Part shown: positions 62,488-64,000 of the stretch, in pieces
How the letters are laid out: the number at the start of each line of letters is the position of its first letter
Position numbering within the stretch: the stretch's first letter is position 1
DNA from: Fasciolopsis buskii
Taxonomy: Eukaryota > Platyhelminthes > Trematoda > Plagiorchiida > Fasciolidae
Reading direction: 5' to 3'
NCBI GenBank assembly: GCA_008360955.1
Contig: LUCM01005770.1
Span: 62,001-126,000, forward strand
DNA length: 64,000 nt
The notes under the pieces: model-generated
Database searches by the model: none
The model's input: only the letters and a program-made list of their open reading frames with translations
Told to the model about the DNA's origin: nothing
Program-made: the position numbers and the translations under genes

Positions 62488-64000
62488 GTGAGTTTTTTCT
62501 ATTAAAAAAGACCAACTTGCACACACACACATACACGCACACACTCAGACACAACACTCGTTTTTGGTACAGCACCACTGGTTCATACTTAGTGCATACA
62601 GTTGGCGATCAGATCACCCGGCAGAATCTTTTCACAATTGCGAATGGGAAATTTATGAACAGAATTTCACCATTCCGTGGGCAAATCAGTCAGAATTTAG
62701 CAATTCAGTAGGTACAAGTTTTTACACAGTTAATCTCCTCGTTGATTATGTGTGGCCGCATATTTCAAGTAACTGAGTGGTTTGATTGCACTGGATGTGA
62801 ACTAGTTACAACTGCTTTTTATCAACTAAAACAAATAACTTGCCCTCCACTAGTGAGAATACCAGGAGAAGTTAACGATAATTTATCCTGCATCGTTAGT
62901 AGGTAACAAATCAAGGAAACAGAAATTTTCTCATTTCATATCAATTTTAGTTTCGATTGACTTTTCCAGTGCGATCCTGGGGCTGACAAACCATAGTTGA
63001 CTTCGAGAAATAAACGTGCTAACTGAAAACCACAAATCAGGAAACGTCAAAAGTGCTGTCAGAATAGTAGAATTGCGAATGCGTAGATTAAAAAATAAAC
63101 AGGACTTCCGTTTGCGACGATGTTCATCATTGCCTTTTCTGTTTCATTGCACTCGAAGATATGTTCAGTAAATTTCCGTTACATGCTGAACGTTCCTGTG
63201 AACAGGCTAGTGACGGAAATTAGGGAGCCGTTTGGTGTCAATGTGTGAAGCCGGAACATCCTGAAGTAATTTTCGTTGGGATTAAAAATATGTCCGGTCG
63301 GATGTGACAATTTAGACAATTTAGCAACTTAGTAAAGTTGTTGCCCAAAGTGGACGAACCATGGTATTTTGTGTATGATAATGTAATCGTAAACAGTTTT
63401 ATTGAGTGATTCCCATTATTGGATTAGTTCACAAAGCAGTGACAAAACAAAATGCGACTTCTCAGTTCCCCCCTTCAACACCGTACTACAATCTGGTCGG
63501 GAAAAGTATCAGTGTACAGCTCATCAGAACACTGGACACAGGATTCCAAATGCACATTTTTGTCTACCGCGGGAATACACGTTGGAAGAATGCCAGCTTT
63601 GTGCACAAAAATGAAGGCACCGTAAAATATTCCCATCTGCAACCGTGTCTGAATATTGTTTTTCCCTGGCGATGAGAGGTGTGCTCCTTCTGGCTTGGTT
63701 TCACTTACGCGCATTGGTTAACTGAGCTAGACCGACTTGTTGACGAAAATCGATTTCCATTCTGTGCGCATTTATCATGCCGCATTCAACCGTAATAGGG
63801 TTGCAAATTTAAGACTGTTTCCAAAGCTGTATGTTCCCATTACATCAATCACAAAATATCTTGTCTGAGCCTAATCAAAATTTAATATCCTCTGTAAATT
63901 CTGTTGTAAAAATCCGGAATAAATTACGAATAGCCCTTTCGAACAGAGTAAACAACCTCTAGCTAGATAGTTAGCTTCTAATAATAATGGAGCGATTGGA
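62488..64000 (+). other. Start of the intron inside Ig domain 2
   Basis: Follows the GTGAGT donor. Contains the CA repeat; no continuation of Ig2 (a Y-x-C with the second cysteine, then N-x-x-G) was found, so the next exon lies beyond the window. Confidence 0.7.
62521..62548. repeat. (CA)n microsatellite next to exon donor
   Basis: CA-rich run 33 bases downstream of the donor of the third Ig exon. CA-rich intron tracts can bind splicing regulators in animals; whether this one does is unknown. Confidence 0.9.

Overview
The window looks like animal genomic DNA from a compact-exon, giant-intron genome. A parasitic flatworm (digenean trematode, possibly of the liver-fluke kind) is my best guess. 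It is AT-leaning and gene-poor, with many microsatellites, an almost intact Penelope-like retroelement with a GIY-YIG endonuclease, decayed retroelement pieces and tRNA-derived SINE-like repeats. Nothing looks bacterial: there are no operons, ribosome-binding sites, rRNA, CRISPR arrays or phage genes. The organism call is inference.

The one host gene I can defend runs on the + strand through the right half. Three short exons (41799-41908, 48351-48534, 62317-62487) have clean splice sites and matching phases (phase 0, then phase 1). They encode a complete first immunoglobulin domain and the first half of a second. The Ig1-Ig2 linker (P-S-G-Y-P) and the C-x-A-x-N-x-L-G signature resemble LAR-type receptor protein tyrosine phosphatases (the PTPRF/PTPRD/PTPRS family), which act in axon guidance and synapse formation. 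The rest of Ig2 and everything after it, including fibronectin repeats, membrane span and phosphatase domains, would lie beyond the right edge. The introns seen are 6.4 kb and 13.8 kb. A glutamine-rich open frame at about 36.9-37.5 kb ends in a consensus donor of the right phase to join the first Ig exon and is a candidate 5' coding exon.

Layout: 1-3.8 kb, no gene seen; 3.84-4.23 kb, probable decayed LINE tail; 6.37-6.72 kb, decayed Penelope-like reverse transcriptase; 14.48-16.66 kb (- strand), nearly intact Penelope-like element ORF; 17-36.8 kb, no supported gene but several microsatellites and a weak signal-peptide-like ORF at 25.6 kb; 36.87-38.28 kb, long open frame with one internal stop; 41.8-62.5 kb, LAR-type exons with introns holding microsatellites, SINE-like repeats and a possible small nested membrane-protein ORF on the - strand at 55.7-56.3 kb; 62.5-64 kb, start of the next intron.
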